Below, piece after piece: positions 1 to 8,131 of a stretch of 32,395 nt of DNA. The position numbers and the translations under genes are program-made. Source of the stretch: Bacteroidia bacterium. GTDB taxonomy: Bacteria; Bacteroidota; Bacteroidia; Chitinophagales; Saprospiraceae. The notes beneath the pieces are model-generated. The model saw only the letters and a program-made list of their open reading frames with translations, searched no databases and had not been told where the DNA came from. Position 1 is the first letter of the stretch. Every line of letters starts with the position of its first letter. The stretch lies in the NCBI GenBank assembly GCA_030430845.1, contig JAUIKE010000093.1, forward strand, positions 1 through 32,395, read 5' to 3'.

Positions 1-2134
1 TCGGCTCATCCTGATTTTTCCAGGGCGTCCAGTTCAGTAGGTTTTTCACCCCTCCATAAATTTCGAGTCCCTCGACGCCCTTATAGGTCAACTGAATATT
101 CTGGATGCTCCACCAGGGAGATTCCGCGGGGCGAGGGTCTAATTCACCCAAAACCGGCAATCGCATCGGGCCGTACACATTCCCGGTATAGTCGACGGCC
201 AGTTTTTTTTCCAACAACTGATAACTCACCGACCAGGTACCCGTAAAGCGCTCGGTCAGGATCTGTCTTTCCCGAACGCCGTTTTCTTCAGTAGAGACAT
301 CCATCAGCGTTCCTCCCAAATTGAAGGACAGGCCGGAGGGAAGAGACAGATCGGCATTAAAGCTGAGCCCCTTGGTAACGGAAGAGCCGTCCAGATTGTC
401 ATAAATGATTTGGTTGGCATTGGTTTCATAATCCGGGAGGATGACATTTGTAAAATAGGTGTACCAGGCCGACACATCAAAGCCGGCAAAGCCGCCATTG
501 TCCATGTAGATTTTTTTGATGTAATTCAGGTTGAGGTTATACGACTGCTCTGGTTTCAACTCTTCCGCAATAACCACCTCTCTGGCACCGGTCAGGGCCG
601 CATGATCTTCAGTAAACAGGTTGACTACTCTAAAGCCGGTTCCGGCATTCAAGCGCAAAATATCGGTGGGAGTGATCGACCATTTGTAGGCGAACCTTGG
701 GGTTAAAATATTGCCATGAGCATTATTGTAATCATAACGGAGGCCGAGCAGAACTTTATGTTTTGGCGACAAGGTAATCTCATCCTGCACAAAAATACCG
801 GGGAGCCAGATTTCGTCGGGGTCATTGGTGGGTTCGGATAATTCTCCACCTGTAGCGGGCGTATTATCGTCGTAGTAAGTATAGCGCAAAGCTGTTCCGA
901 CCAGCAAATCGTGCGAGCCCAGGCTTTTGTCCCAGGTCAGTTGACTGAAAGCGATTTTTTGATTAGCGATGTAGGGAACATCTCCATAAACCGAATTCTG
1001 ATCATGGCTATTGAAAGACACCGACAGTAACAAGCTCTCTGTGGTAGGCAGTTGATATTGCCCAATGAGTTCGAAGCGTTCGGTGGTGATCGCTTCACCA
1101 TATATTTCGGTACCGCCTCTGAAGGCCGGCGTCCAATCCAACTCTCCTCCCCACCTGTCTTCCCAGTAATATCTTCCAGCGATGGTGAAGAGCTTATTAC
1201 TAGGTCGATTGATTTGCCATTTTTGGAAAACGGAGACTCTTTCCTGGAGGGTGACATCGGTGAAATGATCGTTGTTGTTATCGATAACGTTATCGTAATT
1301 GTAGTAATTGGCCCCGGTTAGGACGGAGGCCAAATCCCCGGCATTCAGTCGAAGCCCAAGGTCGATGTTATGCTCTTGCCAGGAGGTGGTCATCACATCT
1401 GCACTCAGGATAGGTGCTTTTCCGGGATTTTTGGTAATGATGTTGATCAGACCACCTATGGCTTCGCTTCCGTACAGGGAAGAAGCGGGGCCTTTCACGA
1501 CCTCCATCCGTTCGACCAGGGAGTTGGGTATGCCCGACAATCCATAGACGGTAGCCAGGCTACTCACAATGGGCATGCCGTCGATCAGGACCATAGTGTA
1601 GGGCCCCTCCAGGCCATTGATGTGAATATCGCCCGTATTGCAGACCTGGCAATTCAGTTGAGGGCGGACGCCATTTACGTTTTGTAAGGCTTCGTAGATA
1701 TTGGGAGTTGGATTCTTTTTAAAAAAGTTTGGGTTAAAAACTTCTACCGGGACCGGGCTTTCCAATCGATTGACCTCTTTCATAGTGCCGGTGACAACGA
1801 CCTCCTCAAAAAGGCCGGCTGCAGCTTCTAAGTTTAATGGAGGCAAGGTAAAGGCTTCATCCTCGCCCAGGTTTACCTTCTTTTTTAGGGTAGTATAACC
1901 GAGGTAAGAGATGACGAGGGTGTAAGAACCTTTGTCCAGATTTTTGATGGTGAAAGCCCCCTCAGGGTCCGTTTCAGTACCCAGGGAGGTATTTTCGATG
2001 GCTATGGCTACAAAAGGCAGGGGATCTCCTTCTGCCAGTACTTTTCCGGAGATGGACGCGTGCTGAGCACTCGCAGGAATGCTGATCATCAGGAGCATCC
2101 AGGAAAAGATAAAATGCACCGGGTAATTCTTCAT
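1..2134 (-). CDS. TonB-dependent outer-membrane receptor (3' end off window)
   Basis: Predicted outer-membrane active transporter energised by TonB; its substrate cannot be told from the sequence. The start at 2134 gives MKNYPVHFIF and a signal peptide ending ASAQ near residue 24. A CarboxypepD_reg-like beta domain (about 26-105) follows, then a plug with LIDGMPIVSSL and VKGPASSLYGSEAIGGL (about 110-230), then a long beta-barrel whose C-terminus lies beyond base 1. About 711 codons are visible, and the frame was checked at 1594, 886 and 40 without a break. The plug carries a CxxC pair (C162, C165, in LNCQVCNTGD) just before the IHINGLEG strand. No SusD partner is visible inside the window, which argues against a glycan SusC. 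A metal, heme or siderophore receptor is possible but unproven. Confidence 0.93.
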   Translation of the reverse strand, partial: MKNYPVHFIFSWMLLMISIPASAQHASISGKVLAEGDPLPFVAIAIENTSLGTETDPEGAFTIKNLDKGSYTLVISYLGYTTLKKKVNLGEDEAFTLPPLNLEAAAGLFEEVVVTGTMKEVNRLESPVPVEVFNPNFFKKNPTPNIYEALQNVNGVRPQLNCQVCNTGDIHINGLEGPYTMVLIDGMPIVSSLATVYGLSGIPNSLVERMEVVKGPASSLYGSEAIGGLINIITKNPGKAPILSADVMTTSWQEHNIDLGLRLNAGDLASVLTGANYYNYDNVIDNNNDHFTDVTLQERVSVFQKWQINRPSNKLFTIAGRYYWEDRWGGELDWTPAFRGGTEIYGEAITTERFELIGQYQLPTTESLLLSVSFNSHDQNSVYGDVPYIANQKIAFSQLTWDKSLGSHDLLVGTALRYTYYDDNTPATGGELSEPTNDPDEIWLPGIFVQDEITLSPKHKVLLGLRYDYNNAHGNILTPRFAYKWSITPTDILRLNAGTGFRVVNLFTEDHAALTGAREVVIAEELKPEQSYNLNLNYIKKIYMDNGGFAGFDVSAWYTYFTNVILPDYETNANQIIYDNLDGSSVTKGLSFNADLSLPSGLSFNLGGTLMDVSTEENGVRERQILTERFTGTWSVSYQLLEKKLAVDYTGNVYGPMRLPVLGELDPRPAESPWWSIQNIQLTYKGVEGLEIYGGVKNLLNWTPWKNQDEP

Positions 2135-2228
2135 TGACTTGGACTTAATTAACTACACAAATAGAATTAATTAGTGCAAGTTAAAAAAGTTAGCCTAACT
2201 TAACAAATTAATTTATTCTTTTAAACTT

Positions 2229-2264
2229 TTAGACCTCAAAGGTCTCGAGACCTTTGAGGTCTAA
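2229..2264. repeat. 36-bp perfect palindrome, left copy
   Basis: Perfect inverted repeat with 18-bp arms and no spacer; the arm contains AGACCTCAAAGGTCT. It lies between the divergent TonB receptor and Uma2 genes, so it is not a terminator for either. It is related to the palindrome at 3006-3037. Confidence 0.9.
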
Positions 2265-2358
2265 GGCAAACCTCCTTGCACTTCCTCCTGATTTCCGCTA
2301 ACTTTGAATTGGTTACTGATGTTACCTCATCCTTTATAACAGATTCAAAAAAAGGGCT

Positions 2359-2991
2359 ATGAAATTCCAAGATCTCGATCTTTCCAAACGATACACCTAC
2401 GCTGATTACCTCCAATGGAGATTTGAGGAAACTGTTGAGTTGATCAAAGGTAAGATTTTTAAGATGTCTCCAGCACCAAATAGGTATCATCAGGAAATAT
2501 CAATAGAATTGTTAAGCAGGATAAGATACCATCTTGGGAACAAACAATGTAAGGTTTATCACGCTCCTTTTGACGTCCGTTTGCCATTGCCTGCTGAAAA
2601 AAGAACGGATGATAAGGTGGATACCGTCGTTCAACCAGACATTTGTGTTATCTGTGACGAGTCCAAATTAGACCGTCGGGGATGTCTCGGCGCACCGGAT
2701 TGGATCATTGAAATTATCTCTCCAAGCACAGCACAAAAGGATATCAAACATAAATTCCAGGTCTACGAGGCCTCCGGCGTAAAAGAATACTGGCTGGTTC
2801 ACCCTATAGAACAGTATGTAAATGTCTATACGCTAAACGAAAATGGGAAGTATGAAGGTCTCCAACCCTTCGCAAAAGATGACCAGATCAGTCCGAGAAC
2901 TTTCCCTGATCTGATTATTAATCTGAGCGAAGTCTTTCCTGACATTGATTTAGTGGAGGAAGATTATCCTGATTATGTAGTAAGGCTCTAA
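2359..2991 (+). CDS. Uma2 family (DUF820) putative endonuclease
   Basis: A 210-residue protein of the Uma2 family, which adopts the PD-(D/E)XK restriction-endonuclease fold; its cellular role is generally unknown. Visible landmarks are the N-terminal EETVELIKGKIFKMSPAP (around E25), VVQPDICVIC (D94), GAPDWIIEIISPST (E118), and a K-rich helix DIKHKFQVYEASGV leading to KEYWLVHP, the usual Uma2 core in the usual order. The C-terminus is acidic. The length matches the family. It stands alone on the + strand between two related palindromes (2229-2264 and 3006-3037), with no toxin-antitoxin or restriction partner. Uma2 genes are often multicopy in Bacteroidota and Cyanobacteria, so lateral movement is plausible. 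Confidence 0.88.
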   Translation: MKFQDLDLSKRYTYADYLQWRFEETVELIKGKIFKMSPAPNRYHQEISIELLSRIRYHLGNKQCKVYHAPFDVRLPLPAEKRTDDKVDTVVQPDICVICDESKLDRRGCLGAPDWIIEIISPSTAQKDIKHKFQVYEASGVKEYWLVHPIEQYVNVYTLNENGKYEGLQPFAKDDQISPRTFPDLIINLSEVFPDIDLVEEDYPDYVVRL

Positions 2992-3005
2992 ATGGATTAA
3001 TGCCC

Positions 3006-3037
3006 AGACTTCAAAGGTCTTGAGACCTTTGAAGTCT
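3006..3037. repeat. Palindrome, right copy, between convergent genes
   Basis: 15-bp perfect arms (3006-3020 and 3023-3037; left arm AGACTTCAAAGGTCT) with a 2-nt spacer. It sits 14 bp after the Uma2 stop and overlaps the TAG stop (3036-3038) of the opposite gene, so it may serve as a bidirectional terminator. It differs from the left copy by a compensatory base-pair change. Confidence 0.88.
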
Positions 3038-3899
3038 AAGTATTGACCCATTTCTCATCAAAAACCTCGCCGTCCCTGAATACTCTTGACACATACCTGC
3101 CCTTCGGCAAATTCCAGGCCTTTAACTTAAAAGTAAAACGCACCTGCCCTTTTTTCTGGAGCATATCCTTAAACACTTCCTGGACCAACTCGCCTTCTTC
3201 ATTGTAAATATTACAGCTGAAGTGCCCATCCTCGGTCAGTTCGTAGCGGTGGATGCCGAAAACCATGACGGCTTCGCGGGTAAAAGCGCGCTGCCCTTCC
3301 ATAGCTTCTTTGTAGCGGATGGTATACTCTGGTAATGGTTTATTAGTAAGATTGGAAACAAACTCCTGGACTTCAAGGGATTTCCGGGCATCTTCATCAT
3401 GCAAACCACGAAGGTCATGATCATCCGTCACCACCCATACGGCCTGCTGGATCATATAATCCATGTCTCTTTTTGAGGATAAAAAGGAGGCCAGCTCCAT
3501 CAACTTGTTGTTTGCTTCCTTTTTTAGGGAAAAAACACTGCCCGGCCCCGGACTGATGTTAGAAGCTTGAGTACAGTAAGTGGTGAATGTAGGACTCACG
3601 CTTTTCCCAGCCTTTACCAGCACCGAACGCCCTCGGATGATCACCTGATCCTGCTCGGAGGTGTCCTGGGAGGCGAATTGAAGGCCTGTTTTGAAGTGGA
3701 CCTTGAAGTCTTTTCGTTTGTGCAGGTTTTTCACCCGGATCTTTAGCTGTTTATCCCCCTGGTGTTCTACACTAAGTAATTCAACCAGCCCCTCGTCCAA
3801 TGCATTTTGCAGTTCGTAAGTTTTGACTTTTTGGTCGGGCTGAGTGAAAGAACAAAAGATGAATAGCCCTAGCAGAAAAGGAAAAGGAAGATTTTTCAT
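3036..3899 (-). CDS. Secreted protein of unknown function
   Basis: A 287-residue protein that I do not recognise. It begins MKNLPFPFLLGLFIFCSFTQ, a good signal peptide, so it is probably exported. The middle has an all-beta look (KIRVKNLHKRKDFKVHFKTGLQF), then YCTQASNISPGPGSVF and MIQQAVWVVTDDHDLRGL. This QAVW-TD segment is reminiscent of TQXA/thioester-type surface domains, but no thioester motif can be shown. The C-terminal 85 residues (GIHRYELTEDGHFSCNIYNE... LPKGRYVSRVF) resemble an Ig-like FlgD-type or sorting-like fold. Its stop codon lies inside the 3006-3037 palindrome. It follows the LytTR regulator by about 80 bp on the same strand and could be co-transcribed with it. Confidence 0.75.
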   Translation of the reverse strand: MKNLPFPFLLGLFIFCSFTQPDQKVKTYELQNALDEGLVELLSVEHQGDKQLKIRVKNLHKRKDFKVHFKTGLQFASQDTSEQDQVIIRGRSVLVKAGKSVSPTFTTYCTQASNISPGPGSVFSLKKEANNKLMELASFLSSKRDMDYMIQQAVWVVTDDHDLRGLHDEDARKSLEVQEFVSNLTNKPLPEYTIRYKEAMEGQRAFTREAVMVFGIHRYELTEDGHFSCNIYNEEGELVQEVFKDMLQKKGQVRFTFKLKAWNLPKGRYVSRVFRDGEVFDEKWVNT

Positions 3900-3980
3900 G
3901 TTAGATATGTTATGGTTCTTCCATAAAACGGAAATGCGAAATCACAAATTGTGGATACCCAAACTTCAAACTTATCCCCT

Positions 3981-4718
3981 TCACCCCCCATTCTCCCAGG
4001 CCTCCAGCCTGCTCAAAAAGTCATCCTTCCTCCTTCTGGCCACACTGATCAGCTTTTTATCACTCATAATCACATAACCCCCATCCTGACGGACGTACTC
4101 ATTCATGTGGTTAAAGTTGATCATGTAAGAATGATGAACTCTACAGAAACCTTTATCTTCCAACATCTCCTCCACGAAGCCCAGCGATTTGGTTAACTTT
4201 ACCTTTTCCCGGCCGGGAAGATGCAGGACCGCCACATTGTCTTCCGCAGATACATAAATAATCTGATCGGGATCGATAAACTGCTGACCGGTAGAGATGG
4301 GAAAACCCAACTTGGAAGGACGGTTAGTACTTGATGACGAACTTTCTTTTTCCATCAATTTCCGCTGCATTTTTGAGACGGCCTCGATCAATTCATCAAT
4401 ATCAATGGGTTTAAGCAAGTAATCCAGTGCATTGGATTTGATGGCCTGGATGGCATATTCATCATAGCTGGTGGTAAAAATCACTTCGAATGTAGGTTGA
4501 CGGATCTCTTTAAGTACATCAAAGCCGGTCATATCGCCTAGCATGATGTCTAAAAAAACCAGATCCGGCAGGTGACGTCGAATCTGCCGGATGGCATCCT
4601 TTCCGCTGAGACATTCAGCAACGATTTCGATTTCCGGGCAATTTTGATGCAGTTTGAAGCGAAGGTTTTCGACCCCGGTGGGTTCGTCCTCTACAATAAT
4701 TGCTCTTAAGCTCTTCAT
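3981..4718 (-). CDS. LytTR-family response regulator
   Basis: Cytoplasmic two-component transcription regulator of 245 residues. The receiver domain (1-120) has acidic pocket E10/D11, phospho-acceptor D57 (DLVFLDIML), T83 and K103 (LLKPID). A Ser-rich linker (about 123-132) leads to a LytTR DNA-binding domain (about 140-240: FIDPDQIIYVSAEDN, GFCRVHHSYMINFNHM). I chose the Met at 4718 (MKSLRAIIVEDEP) over the longer frame that opens at 4772, because the extra 18 residues have no domain content and receivers start there. Such regulators are usually paired with a LytS/YehU-like histidine kinase, and none is in the window. The gene lies 69 bp after the enolase-superfamily gene on the same strand. 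Confidence 0.93.
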   Translation of the reverse strand: MKSLRAIIVEDEPTGVENLRFKLHQNCPEIEIVAECLSGKDAIRQIRRHLPDLVFLDIMLGDMTGFDVLKEIRQPTFEVIFTTSYDEYAIQAIKSNALDYLLKPIDIDELIEAVSKMQRKLMEKESSSSSTNRPSKLGFPISTGQQFIDPDQIIYVSAEDNVAVLHLPGREKVKLTKSLGFVEEMLEDKGFCRVHHSYMINFNHMNEYVRQDGGYVIMSDKKLISVARRRKDDFLSRLEAWENGG

Positions 4719-4787
4719 GTAAGTAAAATTAAATAGGAAAGATGGGAATCTGTAAAAACTCTCTTCTCTCACCCTCTTTTTATCTCC

Positions 4788-5939
4788 TTAAGATAACGAA
4801 AAAGACGAAATGTCCTTTATAGCATTAACTTCCACTTTTTGAAAAACAAGATCATCTTCTACTTTCACTCCTAATCCATATTCACCTGCAAGTATTTCCC
4901 CTTTGATCTGTGCATTAAAATCGATCATTATGGGTTGTGCGCAAACATCTCTTTCCAGTAAAAAAGTGCCCATCCCACCCTCCATTGCTCTAAGGTCACT
5001 TGCTATGGAGGCCAAGACCAGGCCGGCTGCCGTTAGAATACTCGTTTCTCCGAAATGAGCGCCTAGTTGGCAAGGAATGCCGTGATGGCCAGCCAGTTGA
5101 TAAATACGCAGAGCATTTAAGATTCCTCCGTTTTTTGACAGCTTAATGTTAAAGCGGTTACAGGCCCCGTTTTGTATTAGCCGGCAGGCACTCTCATAAG
5201 TCGTTAAGGATTCGTCTGCCATAATATCTACCCATCCTCCATAATTTTGAGTCAGGTAGGCCATAGCGCCGTCTTTTGCAGGATCGAAAGGCTGCTCAAT
5301 ACAGGTGATATTCTGTTCGATCAGGCGTTTGGTTTGCTCCAAACCGGTAGCAAAGTTCCAGTCGCTATTCACATCTACCCGGATCGGCACTTCGGGCCCG
5401 AAAATAGCTTTCATCTGGTTGATTCTTTCTAAGTTTTCTTCCAGATCAGCGTTGACCTTGATCTTGGCTTCTTTAAACTGAAACCGACTGATTATGGGTT
5501 TTAATTTTGTGGTGTTCCCGAAGGGTATTACGCCGGTATAGTTATAAGTGCCACGGATCTGGCCACCTAATAATTCAATCAGGTTGACGTGCTTTTCGCG
5601 GCTCCAGGCATCCAGCAGGGCTAATTCAAGACTGCAAATGGCTGCCATGCCGATCCTGTTGGGTAGATCAAAACATATGTATTCTTGTATATCATCAAAG
5701 CTTTCAAAAAACCGTTGGTATAATTCCTTTTCAATAGTTGCCAGATCTTTGTAAACACTGGCATAGCTTTCACCGGTCACGTAGGGTCTTGGGCAGGATT
5801 CGCCATAACTAACGGTACCCGCTTCTGTCTCTAGTCTGAGAACTACTGAATCAGACCTTTTAGCGTCGCTATTAGATTGGGCAAAGCGTATACGCATTGG
5901 AATCTGAAGATGGTGAATAGATAGGTGCTTTATTTTCAT
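4788..5939 (-). CDS. Enolase-superfamily racemase/epimerase (MLE subgroup; dipeptide epimerase or N-acylamino-acid racemase-like)
   Basis: A 383-residue muconate-lactonizing-enzyme-subgroup protein that would abstract an alpha proton from a carboxylate substrate using Mg2+. An N-terminal capping domain (1-125) precedes a (beta/alpha)7 barrel. Predicted catalytic residues are the KxK pair K159/K161 (EAKIKVN), metal ligands D189 (RVDVNSDW), E215 (CIEQPF) and D242 (MADES), and the opposite-face lysine K266 (NIKLSKNGG). The substrate-specifying strand reads GAHFGETSI (292-300), where Ala-Glu epimerases and NSAR/OSBS enzymes differ, so the exact reaction is open. All catalytic residues are present and the length is normal. 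The start is 10 bp after the stop of the GNAT-like gene, a tight pair suggesting a joint pathway on an N-acylated amino acid or dipeptide. Confidence 0.88.
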   Translation of the reverse strand: MKIKHLSIHHLQIPMRIRFAQSNSDAKRSDSVVLRLETEAGTVSYGESCPRPYVTGESYASVYKDLATIEKELYQRFFESFDDIQEYICFDLPNRIGMAAICSLELALLDAWSREKHVNLIELLGGQIRGTYNYTGVIPFGNTTKLKPIISRFQFKEAKIKVNADLEENLERINQMKAIFGPEVPIRVDVNSDWNFATGLEQTKRLIEQNITCIEQPFDPAKDGAMAYLTQNYGGWVDIMADESLTTYESACRLIQNGACNRFNIKLSKNGGILNALRIYQLAGHHGIPCQLGAHFGETSILTAAGLVLASIASDLRAMEGGMGTFLLERDVCAQPIMIDFNAQIKGEILAGEYGLGVKVEDDLVFQKVEVNAIKDISSFSLS

Positions 5940-5949
5940 AATTATTGAG

Positions 5950-6729
5950 TTATTGGTTATTAAGTGCAGATGTCTTTGGCTCGAAAGCCTTCACTAGCTT
6001 GCAATTCCTTCTTTTGGGGCTTATCAAGGTTTTCTTGATACATTTCAAAATCACGTACAGATAATTTTTACCGGTCATGGGAGCGAGGGTAATTAATCCG
6101 TGTCCATTGATATAATCCGGATTAGAGTCAGCATAGAAAAGTACATCTGGATCTTTCTCTTTTTCAGTATCAATGATTGTTGAGGAATCATTGACAAAAA
6201 CGGTGTCCTTTTTCACTGTTCCTGTGTTCCTACAAAAAGCATCACCGTAATATTCCTCACCCACATAATTGATTAATTCCCTGACATGTTGAGGCGCCTT
6301 TGATCGATAGGCCGGATAATACTCTTTGAGGGTTTTGGCAAAAACCAGGTAAGCTTTATAGGTCAGGGCATCCGCCCATACATAAATCCTTCCCATTACC
6401 AGATCTTTCCAATATTTCACAAGGAGTTTAACGGCAGTGCGCGGGATCAGAGCATTGCCGCGATAAGCACGGTGAATAATGGTTTGGCCGAAATAGATCA
6501 ACAGGCATTCCCGTTCACATATCTCCGTACGATTGATACGAAGGCCGGTAAATCCGACCAGGTTCCCATTTACGGAATAAAAAGAAAAGTAGTTGTTTCT
6601 ATCAATCCGCTGAATAAAATATTCGCGGCTGTAATGATAATAATCGCGATAAAGCTGCCACATTTCCTCCTTGATTTGCTCATTCAATTCGTTCGTAGTA
6701 ATCGTCACTTGGATTTTTGGTTTTTTCAT
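5950..6729 (-). CDS. GNAT-like N-acyltransferase
   Basis: A 259-residue protein with a GNAT-like pattern in residues about 7-140: beta strands YFSFYSVNGNLVGFTGLRI and CLLIYFGQTIIH, followed by AYRGNALIPRTAVKLL, which corresponds to the acyl-CoA pyrophosphate-binding loop (R/Q-x-x-G-x-G/A; here R90-G91-N92-A93), and then VWADALTYKAYLVFAK. The C-terminal 110 residues (VNDSSTIIDTEKEKDPDVLF..., then a basic segment CIKKTLISPKRRNCKLVK) are unfamiliar. Acyl donor and acceptor cannot be read from sequence. It is the first gene of the minus-strand set 6729-3981 and sits 10 bp before the enolase-superfamily gene. An autoinducer-synthase-like role is conceivable but has no specific support. Confidence 0.65.
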   Translation of the reverse strand: MKKPKIQVTITTNELNEQIKEEMWQLYRDYYHYSREYFIQRIDRNNYFSFYSVNGNLVGFTGLRINRTEICERECLLIYFGQTIIHRAYRGNALIPRTAVKLLVKYWKDLVMGRIYVWADALTYKAYLVFAKTLKEYYPAYRSKAPQHVRELINYVGEEYYGDAFCRNTGTVKKDTVFVNDSSTIIDTEKEKDPDVLFYADSNPDYINGHGLITLAPMTGKNYLYVILKCIKKTLISPKRRNCKLVKAFEPKTSALNNQ

Positions 6730-6857
6730 GGTTCGTTAATTATGAAGCATAGTAGTACAGGGGCTTTCGCAAGCCGGTCTCACCTATGGTCAAAAAGACC
6801 TTTGCTTTTCAAGCTTCCCCATTGGGGCCCTTGTTGGTTTTGTTTGATTGTATGCTC

Positions 6858-6865
6858 CAAAGGTA
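6858..6865 (-). promoter_or_regulatory. Candidate -7 box for the GNAT/epimerase set
   Basis: The minus strand reads TACCTTTG, matching the Bacteroidota -7 consensus TAnnTTTG, about 130 nt upstream of the start at 6729. I found no convincing -33 TTTG at the usual spacing, so this is weak. Confidence 0.25.
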
Positions 6866-6973
6866 GCCGCAGATGGGCATGATTGAAATGGAAGCCGAGC
6901 AGGTGGTGAGGATGTGCTGGTAAATGGAGAGAAAGGAAGCGTAAGTGGTCGCGGTTAGGAAACCGTGACAAGC

Positions 6974-7014
6974 GGGGTTGTGTAAAAAGAACGAAGGACT
7001 TTTTACACAACCCC
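6974..7014. repeat. 16-bp perfect inverted repeat in a divergent promoter region
   Basis: Arms GGGGTTGTGTAAAAAG (6974-6989) and its exact complement (6999-7014), with a 9-nt spacer. The 3' arm of each strand is not at the end of any visible gene, so a terminator function would need an unannotated transcript. An operator or leader element is the alternative. Confidence 0.85.
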
Positions 7015-7248
7015 ACTAACAACAAACCGATCGGGAAAATATGACTAGCGGGGAAATGCAATTACTAGTCGAAAAATCGGCTTTTATCAAAAAATAAATT
7101 TGCAAGATTCATAACTACTTCCGAATATTTGCTAGAGGGAATAATCAAGAAAAAAGGCCAAATAAAGCACACAAACCTCTCTTATACAAACAGTTAAGTT
7201 AAAAGTCAAAATGTCGTTTTTTTTCAATACTGGGACTTTTTTAAAGAT

Positions 7249-7256
7249 TAATTTTG
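7249..7256 (+). promoter_or_regulatory. Candidate -7 box for the AraC gene
   Basis: TAATTTTG fits TAnnTTTG and lies 83 nt before the AraC start codon. No clear -33 element. Confidence 0.3.
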
Positions 7257-7339
7257 CCACGAAATTTTGATTACGACACTGTTTTCATGTACAGATTATA
7301 AATCCCGGAAAGTATTTTTTTCACCCTAAGAAAATCACG

Positions 7340-8131
7340 ATGAAGGTTCAATATGCAGAATTTCATCCATCTCCAATGTTGTCTCAATTGGTAGATTTGT
7401 ACTGGTTTTCCTCCTGCGATGGAAACCCATCAGAAATCTCTCCGGTGCAATACTGTCTTCCCAGTGGAATGGTCGAATTAATTGTCCATTTAAGTGACGA
7501 TAGAAGCCAGGGGATGGTAGACGGTTGCTGGGAGACTTTCCCCAAATCATTACTTGTAGGCGTTATGGAAGTCCCGGTCATATGGAAAATGCCGGGCGGT
7601 ACGTCCATGTTTGGCATTCGGTTCAAACCTGAAGGAATATCGAGTTGGCTCCAACTTCGGATTTCAGAACTAGCCAATTCATTTATTGATACAGATCTGA
7701 TCCTTGACAAGCAGTTCAACTCGATGATCCGAAACATTCAGGAAGCTAAAGACCACCCAAACCGTATTTCCCTGGTAGAAGCCTATTTGGAAAATCAGTT
7801 AAGTCGTTTTCAAGACAGGCATCTATGTTTTTACAATGCCATCAACCTAATCCGAAATGGCGTGCCAGGCTATTCGATTACGGATCTAAGCAGGGAAGTT
7901 TGTATCAGCGAAAGGCAGTTACAAAGGATTTTCAAGAATCAGCTGGGAGTTGGCCCCAAGAGTTATTCTCGAATCATTCGATTTCGGAGGATTAAACAGT
8001 TTTTGCAAATGAACCCCAGGACATCCTGGGTAGAAATCGCTTTCATCTTCGGTTATGCCGATCAGGCTCATTTTATCCGGGACTTTAAGGCCTTTTCAGG
8101 TAAAACGCCTGGTTGCCTTTTGGAAAATTAG
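7340..8131 (+). CDS. AraC-family transcriptional regulator (DUF6597-type sensor domain)
   Basis: A 263-residue cytoplasmic DNA-binding regulator. The N-terminal half (1-150; HPSPMLSQLVDLYWFS, PSGMVELIVHL, GTSMFGIRFKPEG) matches the DUF6597-type domain common on Bacteroidota AraC proteins. The C-terminal about 95 residues carry two helix-turn-helix motifs of AraC type: SITDLSREVCISERQLQRIF with KNQLGVGPKSYSRIIRF, then WVEIAFIFGYADQAHFIRDF and FKAFSGKTPGCLL. The usual Pro in GxTP is kept (KTPG). The ligand is unknown. It precedes the outer-membrane barrel gene by 153 bp on the same strand and may control it, which is inference. Confidence 0.92.
   Translation: MKVQYAEFHPSPMLSQLVDLYWFSSCDGNPSEISPVQYCLPSGMVELIVHLSDDRSQGMVDGCWETFPKSLLVGVMEVPVIWKMPGGTSMFGIRFKPEGISSWLQLRISELANSFIDTDLILDKQFNSMIRNIQEAKDHPNRISLVEAYLENQLSRFQDRHLCFYNAINLIRNGVPGYSITDLSREVCISERQLQRIFKNQLGVGPKSYSRIIRFRRIKQFLQMNPRTSWVEIAFIFGYADQAHFIRDFKAFSGKTPGCLLEN

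Larger units (their letters stand above)
6730..7339. other. 610-bp divergent intergenic region
   Basis: Lies between the starts of the GNAT-like gene (-) and the AraC gene (+). It contains a 16-bp-arm inverted repeat (6974-7014) and candidate promoter boxes at 6858-6865 (-) and 7249-7256 (+). A further TAnnTTTG match (TAAATTTG) is at 7095-7102 (+). The short frames here do not look like proteins. Confidence 0.6.

Noticed and set aside
4719..4772. Longer start for the LytTR regulator
   Set aside because: The extra 18 residues add no domain; receiver domains begin at the Met at 4718.
6780..7061. 93-codon minus-strand open frame in the intergenic region
   Set aside because: Low-complexity His/Leu/Pro-rich translation, crosses the 6974-7014 inverted repeat, no recognisable domain.
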